This document shows positions 51,681 through 61,031 of a DNA stretch of 64,000 nucleotides, one piece after another. The notes under the pieces are model-generated. The model was not told the DNA's origin. It did no database searches and saw only the letters and a list, made by a program, of their open reading frames with translations. Origin of the DNA: an uncultured Eubacteriales bacterium (GTDB taxonomy: Bacteria; Bacillota; Clostridia; Christensenellales; UBA1242). The translations under genes were made by a program, and so were the position numbers. The stretch spans positions 4,603 through 68,602 of the forward strand of contig CARNVA010000004.1 in assembly GCA_949031345.1 (NCBI GenBank), read 5' to 3'. The stretch's first letter is position 1. Each line of letters starts with the position of its first letter.

Positions 51681-52216
51681 TATTTCCTCCTAGAATACAC
51701 TTTTAATTTTTCCCAAATTTTCGAAATATATACAATATTGTCGGTTTTTTGCGAATTTGTGAAGCAAAATGCCGGATAAACCAAACACCACCAATTATCA
51801 CCCTCTCCACTTCCAAGCCTTAAAATCAACGCATCATAATAGCCCTCTTCAAGAGTCAAACTGTCATAAATGCGGGTTGGAAAATATTCGTTGTCAATTG
51901 ACGCACGACAACCATAATAGAAACCTTCTTTATTTAAAGTCTCATTTGCCACCCTTTCAATGAAGTCAAAATTTTCACTCATAACCACTTTAGCCTCTTC
52001 AAACTCATCAATATCAGCAAGAAGTGGAATAAGCGCATCAACAACCGCTTCTTTAACCTTATATTTAACACGCTGGTCTTCTTGCGAATTGGAGTTTGCA
52101 CGGATATGTATTCTGAGATATTCATTTTCAACTCTTCCACCTAAAATATTCATAGGACAAAACACCAAAATTAAAACTATTCCAACAACCGCAATACCAG
52201 CTAAAATATATTTCAT
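51680..52216 (-). CDS. spoIIR: Stage II sporulation protein R
   Basis: The forespore signal that triggers SpoIIGA processing of pro-sigma-E. The 178-residue secreted protein has a signal peptide (about 4-22) and the conserved LRIHIRANSNS..DQ..KYKVK (about 34-55) and DNWWCLVYPAFCF (about 143-155) motifs. It heads a spoIIR-sleB-ypeB block. In Bacillus spoIIR is sigma-F dependent and sleB-ypeB sigma-G dependent, so an internal promoter may exist here. Confidence 0.96.
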   Translation of the reverse strand: MKYILAGIAVVGIVLILVFCPMNILGGRVENEYLRIHIRANSNSQEDQRVKYKVKEAVVDALIPLLADIDEFEEAKVVMSENFDFIERVANETLNKEGFYYGCRASIDNEYFPTRIYDSLTLEEGYYDALILRLGSGEGDNWWCLVYPAFCFTNSQKTDNIVYISKIWEKLKVYSRRK

Positions 52217-52376
52217 ATAAACCTCGCTTAAACTTTATTGACATTAAAAAATGTATAGAATAAAAAAAAATAGGCGAAAAATCACCTATTTTATATTTTT
52301 TAAATGAAATTTAGCTTTTAAGCCATATTTTTAAACACTATTTCGGCCATATCATAAAATTATGAAATTTCTGCTT

Positions 52377-53894
52377 TTATTGCATTCTTTGATAAAATAG
52401 CACAAGTGGAGTATTGTTTTCTGTAGGGAAAGACACCTCTGGATTTTGCATGAGAATTTGCTCTTCTTTCACTCTTGCACTCTTTGCCACGCTCCAAAGC
52501 TCGCTTCCGCTTGGTGCAAAAATGACCTCCATTGCATAATCTTTATTGCCGTATTCTTCCATAACACTTGCCTCAGAAATCACACCAGCTGAAAGCTGAC
52601 AAGAATAGTTTACACAAGCTTTAATCTTTGCGTCATAATAAATTTCTCTACCCTTCTTCACAACCACATCAACATCAGTTGCAACAGCATCAACGCTAAG
52701 CACGCCCCCTTCGTTTTCTGCATTAAATTTGTCAGAAATGATGAAAGGCACATCAATTTGCACACTGTGAAGAGAAGAGTCCTCATCATTCAAATACACC
52801 GCCGTTGACCTTGCAATGCCTTCCACAAAAACCTCATTGTCTTTAAGGTAATAATTTGTAACAACAACTCCATTGCCACCATTAAATAAAAGTTTGTCAA
52901 CTCTTGGCATGTTTTCTTCAAGAGTAAGCGAGCCTTCAATCTTACCTTCAGCAACTCCCATTGGATAGATTGAAGTCATGCTGAAAGATGAAGTTGTCAC
53001 ATTAAGCTCATTTTTCACGCTGTATAGGTCATTTATTACACTGATTTTTCCCTCTTGGAAAGCTCTGACCTTAAGCACAAGTGGCACTTTGACAATAATC
53101 TTGCCACCTTTTTCATCCTGAACAATTTCTGTCTCAATCCCGTCATGCTTAACAAAGGCATCACCTTCGACAAAACTTTCTCGCGTAACGCCGCTAAGCT
53201 CCACTTCTTCTTTAAAGGTGTCATTGATATAGCCACTTTCAAACTTATCATTTTCATTCACATACAAAATTCTTGTGACCACATCACCGCTTATAGTGAC
53301 AAAGTCAGCACCAGCATCAACATTCTTGACAACAGCTCTGCTTTCAACAAGCAAAATCTTTTTGATGTTTTCGCGAAGATTTATTTCACTTGACAAAGAC
53401 ACCTCACTTGAAGCTGAGCCTACATATTTAACAACTGAAATATCATCCTTCTTAAAGCAGATATCGTCATCATGGCAATCAATAGTGCCAATCTCCTGAT
53501 TGCCCACAACAAATCCATTTTGCTCAAGCACAACAGCAAGTTTGACCATTTCGCCACCCACGCTTTCAATATTATAATCAACAACTTTGACTTTTACAAA
53601 AGCGTCTTGCCCATTTTCAATTTCTTCACTTTCAAAACGAGAAGAAAAAGGACAACTATTGCAAACGGTGTTAATTTGCCCGTCTTCTGCCATAATCACA
53701 AGTTTGGCATCAACCGCACCTGAATAGTTTACCACCCCGTTCAACGCTTCAACATTTTGACCATAACCTTCAACGGAAACTGCCAAGACTTTTGAAACAT
53801 TCACGCCAGCGGAAATATTGCACTCAACAGTGACTTCTCCTTTCGCAAGAGTAGTTTTTCTTGCAACATTAAAATTTTCTCTTTCAAATGCCAT
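52377..53894 (-). CDS. SPOCS (DUF3794) protein with C-terminal LysM, SipL-like
   Basis: A 505-residue protein with three SPOCS/DUF3794 domains (about 20-135, 180-300, 330-450; strands such as VKVLVESRAVVKNV and ITGDVVTRILYVNENDK). At the end is a degenerate LysM-like segment (about 463-505: GSELWSVAKSARVKEEQILMQNPE). This is the layout of SipL, the protein that tethers SpoIVA during spore coat assembly in Clostridia. The ATG at 53894 with GGAGGG upstream is preferred over the 57-codon longer frame. It is divergent from veg. Orthology to SipL is likely, not proven. Confidence 0.88.
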   Translation of the reverse strand: MAFERENFNVARKTTLAKGEVTVECNISAGVNVSKVLAVSVEGYGQNVEALNGVVNYSGAVDAKLVIMAEDGQINTVCNSCPFSSRFESEEIENGQDAFVKVKVVDYNIESVGGEMVKLAVVLEQNGFVVGNQEIGTIDCHDDDICFKKDDISVVKYVGSASSEVSLSSEINLRENIKKILLVESRAVVKNVDAGADFVTISGDVVTRILYVNENDKFESGYINDTFKEEVELSGVTRESFVEGDAFVKHDGIETEIVQDEKGGKIIVKVPLVLKVRAFQEGKISVINDLYSVKNELNVTTSSFSMTSIYPMGVAEGKIEGSLTLEENMPRVDKLLFNGGNGVVVTNYYLKDNEVFVEGIARSTAVYLNDEDSSLHSVQIDVPFIISDKFNAENEGGVLSVDAVATDVDVVVKKGREIYYDAKIKACVNYSCQLSAGVISEASVMEEYGNKDYAMEVIFAPSGSELWSVAKSARVKEEQILMQNPEVSFPTENNTPLVLFYQRMQ

Positions 53895-54148
53895 TTTACC
53901 CTCCAAACATTTTACATGGTATCTTACGAGCCCCAACTGACAAATATTACAAAAATGTTTAAAATCTTTATTTTTTGTCAACAATCCTTTGAAATAAACT
54001 TGCATTTTTTTAAAAAAAAGGTCAAATTTTGAAGATTTTTTGCAAAATAAGCCCAGTATTTTCAAAAAAAATATTAAATTGAAAATATTTCAACTAAAAA
54101 ATCTTTAAGCAAGCATTTATTTAAATATATTAAAATTGGGAGGAAAAT

Positions 54149-54385
54149 ATGAGAAAAGCTGGAATGGGAATAAACGATATAAAAGCAAAAATACTCACTC
54201 TTAAAGGACGAGAAGTTGAGATGAATGTCAATCGCGGCAGAAAGAAATATGACACATTAAACGGGACAATTAAGGATTGCTATCCAAGCGTGTTTACCGT
54301 TGCCTTAACTGAAAATTCGTCACTGCAAACCTTTTCGTACTATGATGTGCTATGCGGCAATGTCGTTTTTATAGAAGAGGAATAA
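54149..54385 (+). CDS. veg: Veg family protein
   Basis: A 78-residue member of the Veg (DUF1021) family, small cytosolic SH3-like proteins linked to biofilm gene expression in Bacillus subtilis. The signature KAKILTLKGREVEMNVNRGRKK (about 11-32) is conserved, as is the closing TFSYYDVLCGNV. GGGAGG 5 nt before ATG. It is divergent from the SipL-like gene and convergent with surface gene 4. Confidence 0.94.
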   Translation: MRKAGMGINDIKAKILTLKGREVEMNVNRGRKKYDTLNGTIKDCYPSVFTVALTENSSLQTFSYYDVLCGNVVFIEEE

Positions 54386-54405
54386 ACTTTTTTATATTGC
54401 AAACA

Positions 54406-54433
54406 AAAAAAAGAGGTCTTATCCTCTTTTTTT
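54406..54433. terminator. Bidirectional terminator
   Basis: Stem AAAGAGG (54410-54416) / CCTCTTT (54423-54429) between A and T runs, serving veg and surface gene 4. Confidence 0.88.
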
Positions 54434-54434
54434 G

Positions 54435-57400
54435 TTATGCTTTTGAAAAGCCACTTTCACTTAAATCAAATTCAACTTCAGTGCTGCCACGCCATATAAG
54501 TGCTCTTGGTAAAGGCTTTCCGTCTTCTAGCATTATCCACTGTGAAAAATCTTCTCCAACATATTTTTTAACGCCATTAAACTCAAATAAGCAATTCAAT
54601 ACCGTCGCTTCCCCATAATATTGCAAAACGAAGCCATCGGCATTATTCAACAATTTTGAAAAGCAGTTTTCTATCGTTCCACTTAAAACAGAATAGCCAA
54701 CAAACAAGCCTCGTTTGCCACTTGCTACTTCCATATTTTCCTCAAAACAACAAGCTGAAAGTATAAAGTTTTGAGCAGCATAGCCTATCAGCCCACCACA
54801 ATAGTTTGAAGCAATCAAGCTCATTTTTGACATGCAGTTTTTCATTTCAAAATTTATTCCCGAAACTTCACCAATCAGCCCTCCAACCTTATCACCTGTC
54901 GCTGAAATGCTTCCATAACAATAGCAGTTTTCAACAGAGACATTATCTTTTACTCGGCCAATAACACCTCCTACTTTTGCCGAAGCTTTAATTTCTACAG
55001 ACGCGGAAGAGCCCACTATAACTGCATTTTCTGCTTTGCCAACTATCGCTGCCACCTCTTCATTTCCAGAGACTTTGCCAAATAATCTGACATTTTTAAT
55101 AATGACTGGATTATCTATTTTCTCACCTTCAACACGACCGAATAGTCCTTGACAATTATCATAATAGCCATTGATAACATTTATTCCTTCTATCTTAAAA
55201 CCCTGTCCATCAAAACAGCCTTTAAAAGCAAAATCCTCACTGCCAATTGGCTTCCATATATTATCACTTAAATCAATGTTTGCTGTTTGTTTAACTTGAA
55301 ATCTGGAATTATTGATTTCACATTCACTTGCAAGCCAAGCAAGCTCTTGGGCATTTGAAATGAGATAAATTCCACCTTCATTTTTAGGTTGTTTAATATT
55401 TGATAAATGGGCCCAACTGTCTTGCCATTCTGCAGTTAAAGTCACATCTTCTGCCTTGATTATCGTATTCTCACCTGCAATAAGCCCATTCACATCAAAC
55501 CAGCCCAGAAAAATCTGTCCCCTCTTGGTCGGTTTTGGCAAATATCCAAAAGCAGAATTATATTCAATATCTTTAACAGCCATTCCATTCTCAATTTTCC
55601 ATCCATTCATGTTGATGGGATAACTTCCACCTTTAATGTCAAGTTTCAGTTTATAATGATTTATTTCCCAAATAGCATGGAGATTTATGATTTCGCCCTC
55701 TTTTGAGGCCAAGTTTTTCACAATCTGCTCATCATAATATAGAGGCTCTTTCGCACTTGAGTCAGTATTCCAGCCCACAAATGAATAGCCCTCTTTTGTA
55801 AAGCTGTTTGAAGAAAGAGCATTGCCTTGCTCAGAAGCGCTTTTGTAAATAAAGTTTTGATTTGGCATGGAGCCTATTCCACTATTGCCATTAAAACAAA
55901 CGCTATAACTATTTGCCCGCCACTGAGCAAAGAAGGTTGCAATGACTTCATTATTGCCAAGATTTGGCATAGTTAAATATAAACTTTGGTCGGAAGAATT
56001 GGTCTGATAAATTACATCGTCAAAACTGCATCGCCAGCCCGTCAAAGTGTAACCTTCCTTCTTAGGAATTGGGAAATAATACCCCTGCCCAAACTTTAGT
56101 TTGGTTGAAGAAGAGGAAGAATTATCAGAATTGAGTCCACCGTTGAAATCAAATACAACATTATAATCATTTTCGAGCCACTGTGCATAAATCGAGTGTG
56201 CCGATCCCTTATTCATAACAGTGCTTGAAGTCACCTCTGTGCCTCCACTTGAAGCAAAATACCAGCCTTTTAAATGACAACCATCCCTTATAACCTGCGG
56301 AAAATTTCCATAATTGGTCAAATATGTAATATCTTTCTTCGCATTGTCGCCATTCTTAGTCCAACCATTTAAGTTAGAGCCCAGCTTGCCTCCATTGACA
56401 TTTGCAGTGACCGCATAACTACCTTTTTCCCATTGAGCATAAATGTAAGCAAGCGTTTCAAACCCAAAAGTTGTTGACACAGTAACCTCTGTACCTCCAC
56501 TCGCTTCAGTAAACCAACCTTTCAAGACATAACCAGTCCTTGACACAATTGGAAAGCTTCCTAAAGGATTGCCATAGGCTATATTTTTTGTAATAGAACT
56601 TGCAATTTGATTCCAACCATTTGCAGAAACAAGAGTGCCTCCATTTGTATAAGCACTTACCGAACAAGTTTGAGCTCTCCACTGTGCATAAAGAGTCATA
56701 GACGGCGGTGCAACTTTTAATGCAGCACCACTGCTGCTGAAATAATCATCGCCTCTGCCATCAGCTCGAGAGTTATAGCCCAAAAATGTATGTCCAGTTT
56801 TAGTAGGACAGGTTATTGATGACATGCTCATCCCATAACTTACTCGTTTGCTTGATGTTCCACCCGACCCGCCTTGCTTATCAAAGGTAAGCGTCACACC
56901 ACTTGCCACCGAATAAAACAAAGGTGTTATAATTATTTCTTCGTCAAAAGAGGCCGAATTCGAATAATTGTTTACATCTGTTTGCGACATTCTCCAATAT
57001 GTTTCTGAGCTTATTTTAGTCCAACCATAATCGCTATTGTTTTCATACCAGCCTGCAAATTTAACTACACTTGAAGATGAAAGATAAAAACTTAAGGCTA
57101 TTGGATAATAATCTGTGGTAGAATTAAGAGACAGATTATGAGGCAAACTATAAACTATTTCATCATAAGAATCGTCTGAATAGAGATACATGCTTGGTCG
57201 ATTGATATACACTTTTTCTTGGTCGCTTGAAGATATATCTTTTACACTTATTCTATTTGACGATGGGGCACTTGTTGAAGCATATAGTCTTGGCCCTGCC
57301 ACTTTTAAAGTGTAATTTGCAGCACTGACAGAATTTTCGCTTATTTTAGCAATCTTGTCATAAAAAAGCTTTCCCATTCCAGATATGGTGAATATCCCCA

Positions 57401-57458
57401 TGAGGCACAAAAATATTGCAATGAAAGATAATACTATAAAGTTTAAATTCTTTTTCAT
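54435..57458 (-). CDS. Surface protein 4: InlB B-repeat / GLUG protein
   Basis: A 1007-residue secreted protein and paralogue of the three others. Signal peptide about 8-28; an N-terminal beta region (about 45-190); about seven InlB B-repeats (about 190-690; GYVLKGWFTEASGGTEV and similar); then the GLUG region (about 700-945) and the shared tail (KPLPRALIW), which is the most divergent of the four. No LPXTG. AGAGGGG precedes the ATG. Unlike its paralogues, it has a normal promoter with no G run and no flanking housekeeping-gene debris. Confidence 0.92.
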   Translation of the reverse strand: MKKNLNFIVLSFIAIFLCLMGIFTISGMGKLFYDKIAKISENSVSAANYTLKVAGPRLYASTSAPSSNRISVKDISSSDQEKVYINRPSMYLYSDDSYDEIVYSLPHNLSLNSTTDYYPIALSFYLSSSSVVKFAGWYENNSDYGWTKISSETYWRMSQTDVNNYSNSASFDEEIIITPLFYSVASGVTLTFDKQGGSGGTSSKRVSYGMSMSSITCPTKTGHTFLGYNSRADGRGDDYFSSSGAALKVAPPSMTLYAQWRAQTCSVSAYTNGGTLVSANGWNQIASSITKNIAYGNPLGSFPIVSRTGYVLKGWFTEASGGTEVTVSTTFGFETLAYIYAQWEKGSYAVTANVNGGKLGSNLNGWTKNGDNAKKDITYLTNYGNFPQVIRDGCHLKGWYFASSGGTEVTSSTVMNKGSAHSIYAQWLENDYNVVFDFNGGLNSDNSSSSSTKLKFGQGYYFPIPKKEGYTLTGWRCSFDDVIYQTNSSDQSLYLTMPNLGNNEVIATFFAQWRANSYSVCFNGNSGIGSMPNQNFIYKSASEQGNALSSNSFTKEGYSFVGWNTDSSAKEPLYYDEQIVKNLASKEGEIINLHAIWEINHYKLKLDIKGGSYPINMNGWKIENGMAVKDIEYNSAFGYLPKPTKRGQIFLGWFDVNGLIAGENTIIKAEDVTLTAEWQDSWAHLSNIKQPKNEGGIYLISNAQELAWLASECEINNSRFQVKQTANIDLSDNIWKPIGSEDFAFKGCFDGQGFKIEGINVINGYYDNCQGLFGRVEGEKIDNPVIIKNVRLFGKVSGNEEVAAIVGKAENAVIVGSSASVEIKASAKVGGVIGRVKDNVSVENCYCYGSISATGDKVGGLIGEVSGINFEMKNCMSKMSLIASNYCGGLIGYAAQNFILSACCFEENMEVASGKRGLFVGYSVLSGTIENCFSKLLNNADGFVLQYYGEATVLNCLFEFNGVKKYVGEDFSQWIMLEDGKPLPRALIWRGSTEVEFDLSESGFSKA

Positions 57459-57562
57459 AACCCCTCTAAACCTTACAAACTTTTAAAGAATAATTAAACT
57501 TTTAATCTTAAAATCTATATGTTTTTTAATTTATCCAATTTATCAAATTAGTTTATACTTTA

Positions 57563-57591
57563 ATTTTATAATTAAACAAGCGTTTCGTCAA
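57563..57591 (-). promoter_or_regulatory. Ordinary promoter of surface gene 4 (no G run)
   Basis: Minus strand -35 TTGACG (57591-57586), 17-bp spacer of mixed sequence, and -10 TAAAAT (57568-57563). About 98-nt leader. It is a natural control for the poly-G promoters: same boxes, fixed spacing. Confidence 0.75.
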
Positions 57592-57654
57592 GTTTTAATT
57601 TAAAAAACCTTTTTAAACGGTCTTAATTTAAAATAAAAAACTAAATTAAAACAA

Positions 57655-57680
57655 AAAATCCACATTGAATGTGGATTTTC
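57655..57680 (-). terminator. Terminator of the VirD4-type gene
   Basis: Stem AATCCACAT/ATGTGGATT (57657-57677) with an A run that becomes a T run on the minus strand, just after the stop. Confidence 0.88.
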
Positions 57681-57684
57681 TTAT

Positions 57685-59691
57685 TTAATCATCATATTGG
57701 TTTCTTGGCTTCATAACTATTGCGTTTCTTCTGTCAATATCATAGAAGATTTCATCAATATTAAGCTGTTTTGAAAGTGCCATTGGGTCTGGCTTTTTGA
57801 GTTTTTCCATACATTTTGTTTGGAAGAAAGGTGTCATAACATCTTTCATAATACTCTTTCTGAATATCTTTGCAATAATAGTCCATCTCTCAAGCTGACG
57901 AAGCTCTTGCTTATCAAGAAGAGGTTTTCTTGTACGCTGAGTAGATGTCGTAATATTTTCACCACCAGTTGCGATATCTCTGTTTGTCTGACGAGAACGA
58001 GAAATCTCCTCGTGGAAAACAGTTGTTTCACCGCAGGCTTCTGAGAACGCTTGAATTGTCGATGGGTCTTCAGAGCCTAGGAACACTTCCATCTGGAAGT
58101 TTCCGCGAATGTTTTGTGCCTCATCCTGACCATATTTAATATCAAGCTGCTTATATGACTGCAAGATAATTTCAAAGAAGATTTTTCTTGAACGCGATAC
58201 GGTAACCATAGTACCAAAGTTTGGCACGGCTGGCATGTTTCCAAATTCATCAAGAATGAAATAAACAGGGCGTTTCAATGTTCCGCCTGTCTTATTTGCA
58301 ACATCGACAAGCACCTTATAAAGCTGACTGATACAAAGCACACCAAGAGGGTGTCTTTCTGTCTTATGGTCAGGGATTCTGATAAAGAATGCAGTTGGCT
58401 CTTCAGGAATTTTTGTAAAGTCAATATCTGTTCCGCTTGTAAGGAACAAGATACCTTCATCACCAAGGGTCTTACCAATTGAAGAAGAAAGAGTTGAAAG
58501 GAAAGATCTTTGAGTTACACCACTGGCAAGGCAAACACCACTCATAAGCTGATAAACATTGCCTCTTACCTTATCTCTGCCGTCGGCGTAAGTTGTAAGT
58601 GTTTTAAGAGCACTTTCTCTGTCACCTGCTGGGTCACGCCTCATACAAATTTTGTAAAGGTTGAAGAAATTGAATTTGTCAATTGTCATGCCAAGACGAG
58701 GATCTCTTGAGTCTTCAAGCATGGCGTACATAATTCCTGTAATAAAGTCACGGCAACCATTAGACCAAGTTGGGTCTTTGCTGTTTGGGTCATCTGGAAT
58801 AAGAGAGAGACCAATGTTTTTAATGTCTGACTTTGCTTCATCTTCAAGCTGAATTCTTCTTGACTCAAGCTCTTGCTGCAAAAGCTCTTTAGTTGGGAAA
58901 GCTTTGCCTTCAAAGCCATACCAAACATTGCCATATTCCACACCTTGAAGCACATCTTGCCCAAATCTCTTGTGCTTGACATCTTCAGGTTTTACATCTG
59001 TATATTTTTTTACCTCTTCGGTAAGTTTACCCGCTCTTTGATAGGTGCGGAAAGCAATTTCCATTGGATTCCACATAGAAGAAGCGTATGGGTCGTTTAA
59101 GTTGAGCACAATACACTTATACCCTTCTTTTTCAAGAACGGCAGCATTGTCGTTGTAAAGTTCGCCCTTAGGGTCTGTCATAACCATACTTGGCTTTTGA
59201 CCAGAGTGAGCTAAAATTCTGATTGTAGGGTTTGCAAGAAGCTGTGTTTTACCTACACCGGTGGTACCAAGCACCAATGCGTGAGTTTCTGGCTTCATGT
59301 TCACCTCAAAATGCCCACCTGTCTGCTTCATTCTGAAAACAAAACCTGTCTTTTTCATGTTTGGAAGGTTGTTCCAAGTCGAATAAAGAAGTTCGCTGTC
59401 CTTTTTCATCTGTTCTGGTGTGATAAACTTTGAGTCAAAGTTTACATCTGTTTCTTTGCCATCGGCAGTTGTACCAACATTGCTTCCAGCATTGATTTTT
59501 CGTCTGCTGAATAAGCCCATGCCTAGTCCAACAAGCCCGCCAACAATGGCACAAACAATGACAGCTGGGCTTTTAAGCGCGGCTGAAATGTCGTTGCTGT
59601 TCATAAAGTATCCAACAGCCAGACCAATTCCAAAACCTACTGCACCCAAAACCAGCATAAAGATTGCTGCAAGTTTTACTCTTCTTCCCAT
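57685..59691 (-). CDS. VirD4/TraG-type coupling ATPase, orphan
   Basis: A 668-residue member of the type IV coupling protein family, close to the CD1115-like VirD4 proteins of Firmicutes conjugative elements. Two N-terminal membrane helices (about 7-29 and 40-60) precede the RecA-like ATPase: Walker A GTTGVGKTQLL (about 143-153), TDPKGELY, and Walker B YFILDEFGNMP (about 490-500), then SYKQLDIKYG and the closing region. Such proteins deliver relaxase-DNA to a secretion channel. No relaxase, VirB4 or other transfer gene is in the flanking 6 kb, so it may be a domesticated remnant or serve a different secretion role. Confidence 0.92.
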   Translation of the reverse strand: MGRRVKLAAIFMLVLGAVGFGIGLAVGYFMNSNDISAALKSPAVIVCAIVGGLVGLGMGLFSRRKINAGSNVGTTADGKETDVNFDSKFITPEQMKKDSELLYSTWNNLPNMKKTGFVFRMKQTGGHFEVNMKPETHALVLGTTGVGKTQLLANPTIRILAHSGQKPSMVMTDPKGELYNDNAAVLEKEGYKCIVLNLNDPYASSMWNPMEIAFRTYQRAGKLTEEVKKYTDVKPEDVKHKRFGQDVLQGVEYGNVWYGFEGKAFPTKELLQQELESRRIQLEDEAKSDIKNIGLSLIPDDPNSKDPTWSNGCRDFITGIMYAMLEDSRDPRLGMTIDKFNFFNLYKICMRRDPAGDRESALKTLTTYADGRDKVRGNVYQLMSGVCLASGVTQRSFLSTLSSSIGKTLGDEGILFLTSGTDIDFTKIPEEPTAFFIRIPDHKTERHPLGVLCISQLYKVLVDVANKTGGTLKRPVYFILDEFGNMPAVPNFGTMVTVSRSRKIFFEIILQSYKQLDIKYGQDEAQNIRGNFQMEVFLGSEDPSTIQAFSEACGETTVFHEEISRSRQTNRDIATGGENITTSTQRTRKPLLDKQELRQLERWTIIAKIFRKSIMKDVMTPFFQTKCMEKLKKPDPMALSKQLNIDEIFYDIDRRNAIVMKPRNQYDD

Positions 59692-59754
59692 ATCTTCTCC
59701 TTTATTAAAATTAAATTATATAGGCAAATATTAAATAAGCCCTCTTACAACTTA

Positions 59755-59784
59755 ATCTTAACATTTTTAAAAGAGTTATGTCAA
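59755..59784 (-). promoter_or_regulatory. Promoter of the VirD4-type gene
   Basis: Minus strand -35 TTGACA (59784-59779), 18-bp spacer, -10 TAAGAT (59760-59755), about 64 nt before the start codon. Confidence 0.6.
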
Positions 59785-59892
59785 ACAAGTTGCAATAATT
59801 TACAAAAATATTTTTATGCAACAATTGCCAAACATTTTACACTTTTGTTTTCAAAAACAGTTTGTATCAATAACCAAAATGTTTTTCAAAAT

Positions 59893-59930
59893 ATAAAAAA
59901 AGAAGCAAAAATCTTTGACAAATTTTTGCA
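59893..59930 (-). terminator. Hairpin terminator downstream of degV
   Basis: Stem GCAAAAAT (59905-59912) / ATTTTTGC (59922-59929) followed on the minus strand by TTC and a T7 run. About 250 nt after the degV stop. Confidence 0.6.
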
Positions 59931-60176
59931 CCTCTTATTGCGATAAAATAATTTTGATAATCAGTAAATTTATTGCAAGTTTCCATTATTTAACAATTAC
60001 TTTCCAATTATTTATATAATAAATCTCTTTAAATTTTTATTTAAATTGTAAAATAATTAAATTTTTTCGCTTTTTATTCTTGTTCAATATATTTTTTCAG
60101 TAAAGCCTTTTTTTCTTGTGCTGTTTTTAATTTTCAACATATCTAAACTTTATTTGCGATTTTATTTTTTTAATAC

Positions 60177-61031
60177 TTATTTTTCTTGCGCAAAGAAAGC
60201 CACTGCTATAGCTCCAGGACCTACATGAGTGCCAATTGTCGAGCCTATCATATAAGAAGGAATGTTTTCAACCTTATCCTTCCAAAGCTGACCGCTGTCT
60301 TCAAGATATTTGACAAGCATGTGGTCAGAAAGTCCAGAAAATCCAACCGCGAAAGGAAGAGAAAAATCAATTCCATTGCTGCTTTCAACAAGTTGATTTA
60401 ATAAGTTGTTGCCCTTTTTAGAGCCCACCGCTTTGCCAGCCATTTTAACTTCACCGTTAACGATAGTGATGACAGGTTTTATTGAAAATACTTCGCCAGT
60501 CAAAGCGACAACAGAAGAAATTCTTCCCCCCTTTTTCAGATATTTAAGGGTGTCTAAAAGTGCCAAAACTTTGATGTTCAACTTACTTGCCTCCAGCTTT
60601 TGACAAATCTCATCAATTCCCTTGCCTTCGCCAATCATTCTGCAAGCATATTGGCATAAAATTCTCTCGCCGATGCTTGCACTTAAACTGTCAACAACTC
60701 TCACCTTTCCGCCAAATTTCTTCGCTGCCTTTTCAGCACTGCTGTAAGTGCCAGAAAGTTTTGATGATAATGTAATTGCAATCACTTCATCTCCCGCTCT
60801 TGTAAGCCTGTCAAAACACTCTTCAAAGACATATTCATTTATCTGACTGGTTTTTGGCAAATCACTGCTTTCAATCAACTTTTCAAAAAACTCTTTATGT
60901 GAAAGGTTGATTCCATCCAAAAAGCACTCCTCCTCAAAACGCACTTCCATAGGCACAAGCTCAATGCCCAGCCCTCTTGCCTCTTCTTCAACATAATCGC
61001 TTGCTGAATCAACTACTAATTTTATTGCCAT
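60177..61031 (-). CDS. DegV family fatty-acid-binding protein
   Basis: A 284-residue DegV protein, the family that binds fatty acids (FakB in Staphylococcus) for FakA kinase. Visible: LVVDSASDYVEEEA at the start, LPKTSQIN (about 70-77), ITLSSKLSGTYSSA, VVDSLSASIGERIL, LKYLKKGGRISSVVAL and the closing HVGPGAIAVAF. GGAG 6 nt before the ATG at 61031. It overlaps the upstream marR gene by 23 nt, so the two are coupled and the MarR protein probably responds to lipid state (inference). Confidence 0.94.
   Translation of the reverse strand: MAIKLVVDSASDYVEEEARGLGIELVPMEVRFEEECFLDGINLSHKEFFEKLIESSDLPKTSQINEYVFEECFDRLTRAGDEVIAITLSSKLSGTYSSAEKAAKKFGGKVRVVDSLSASIGERILCQYACRMIGEGKGIDEICQKLEASKLNIKVLALLDTLKYLKKGGRISSVVALTGEVFSIKPVITIVNGEVKMAGKAVGSKKGNNLLNQLVESSNGIDFSLPFAVGFSGLSDHMLVKYLEDSGQLWKDKVENIPSYMIGSTIGTHVGPGAIAVAFFAQEK

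Larger units (their letters stand above)
59692..60176. other. AT-rich intergenic region
   Basis: Besides the VirD4-gene promoter (59755-59784) and a terminator-like hairpin (59893-59930), this 485-bp stretch is very AT-rich and shows no supported gene. Confidence 0.6.
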
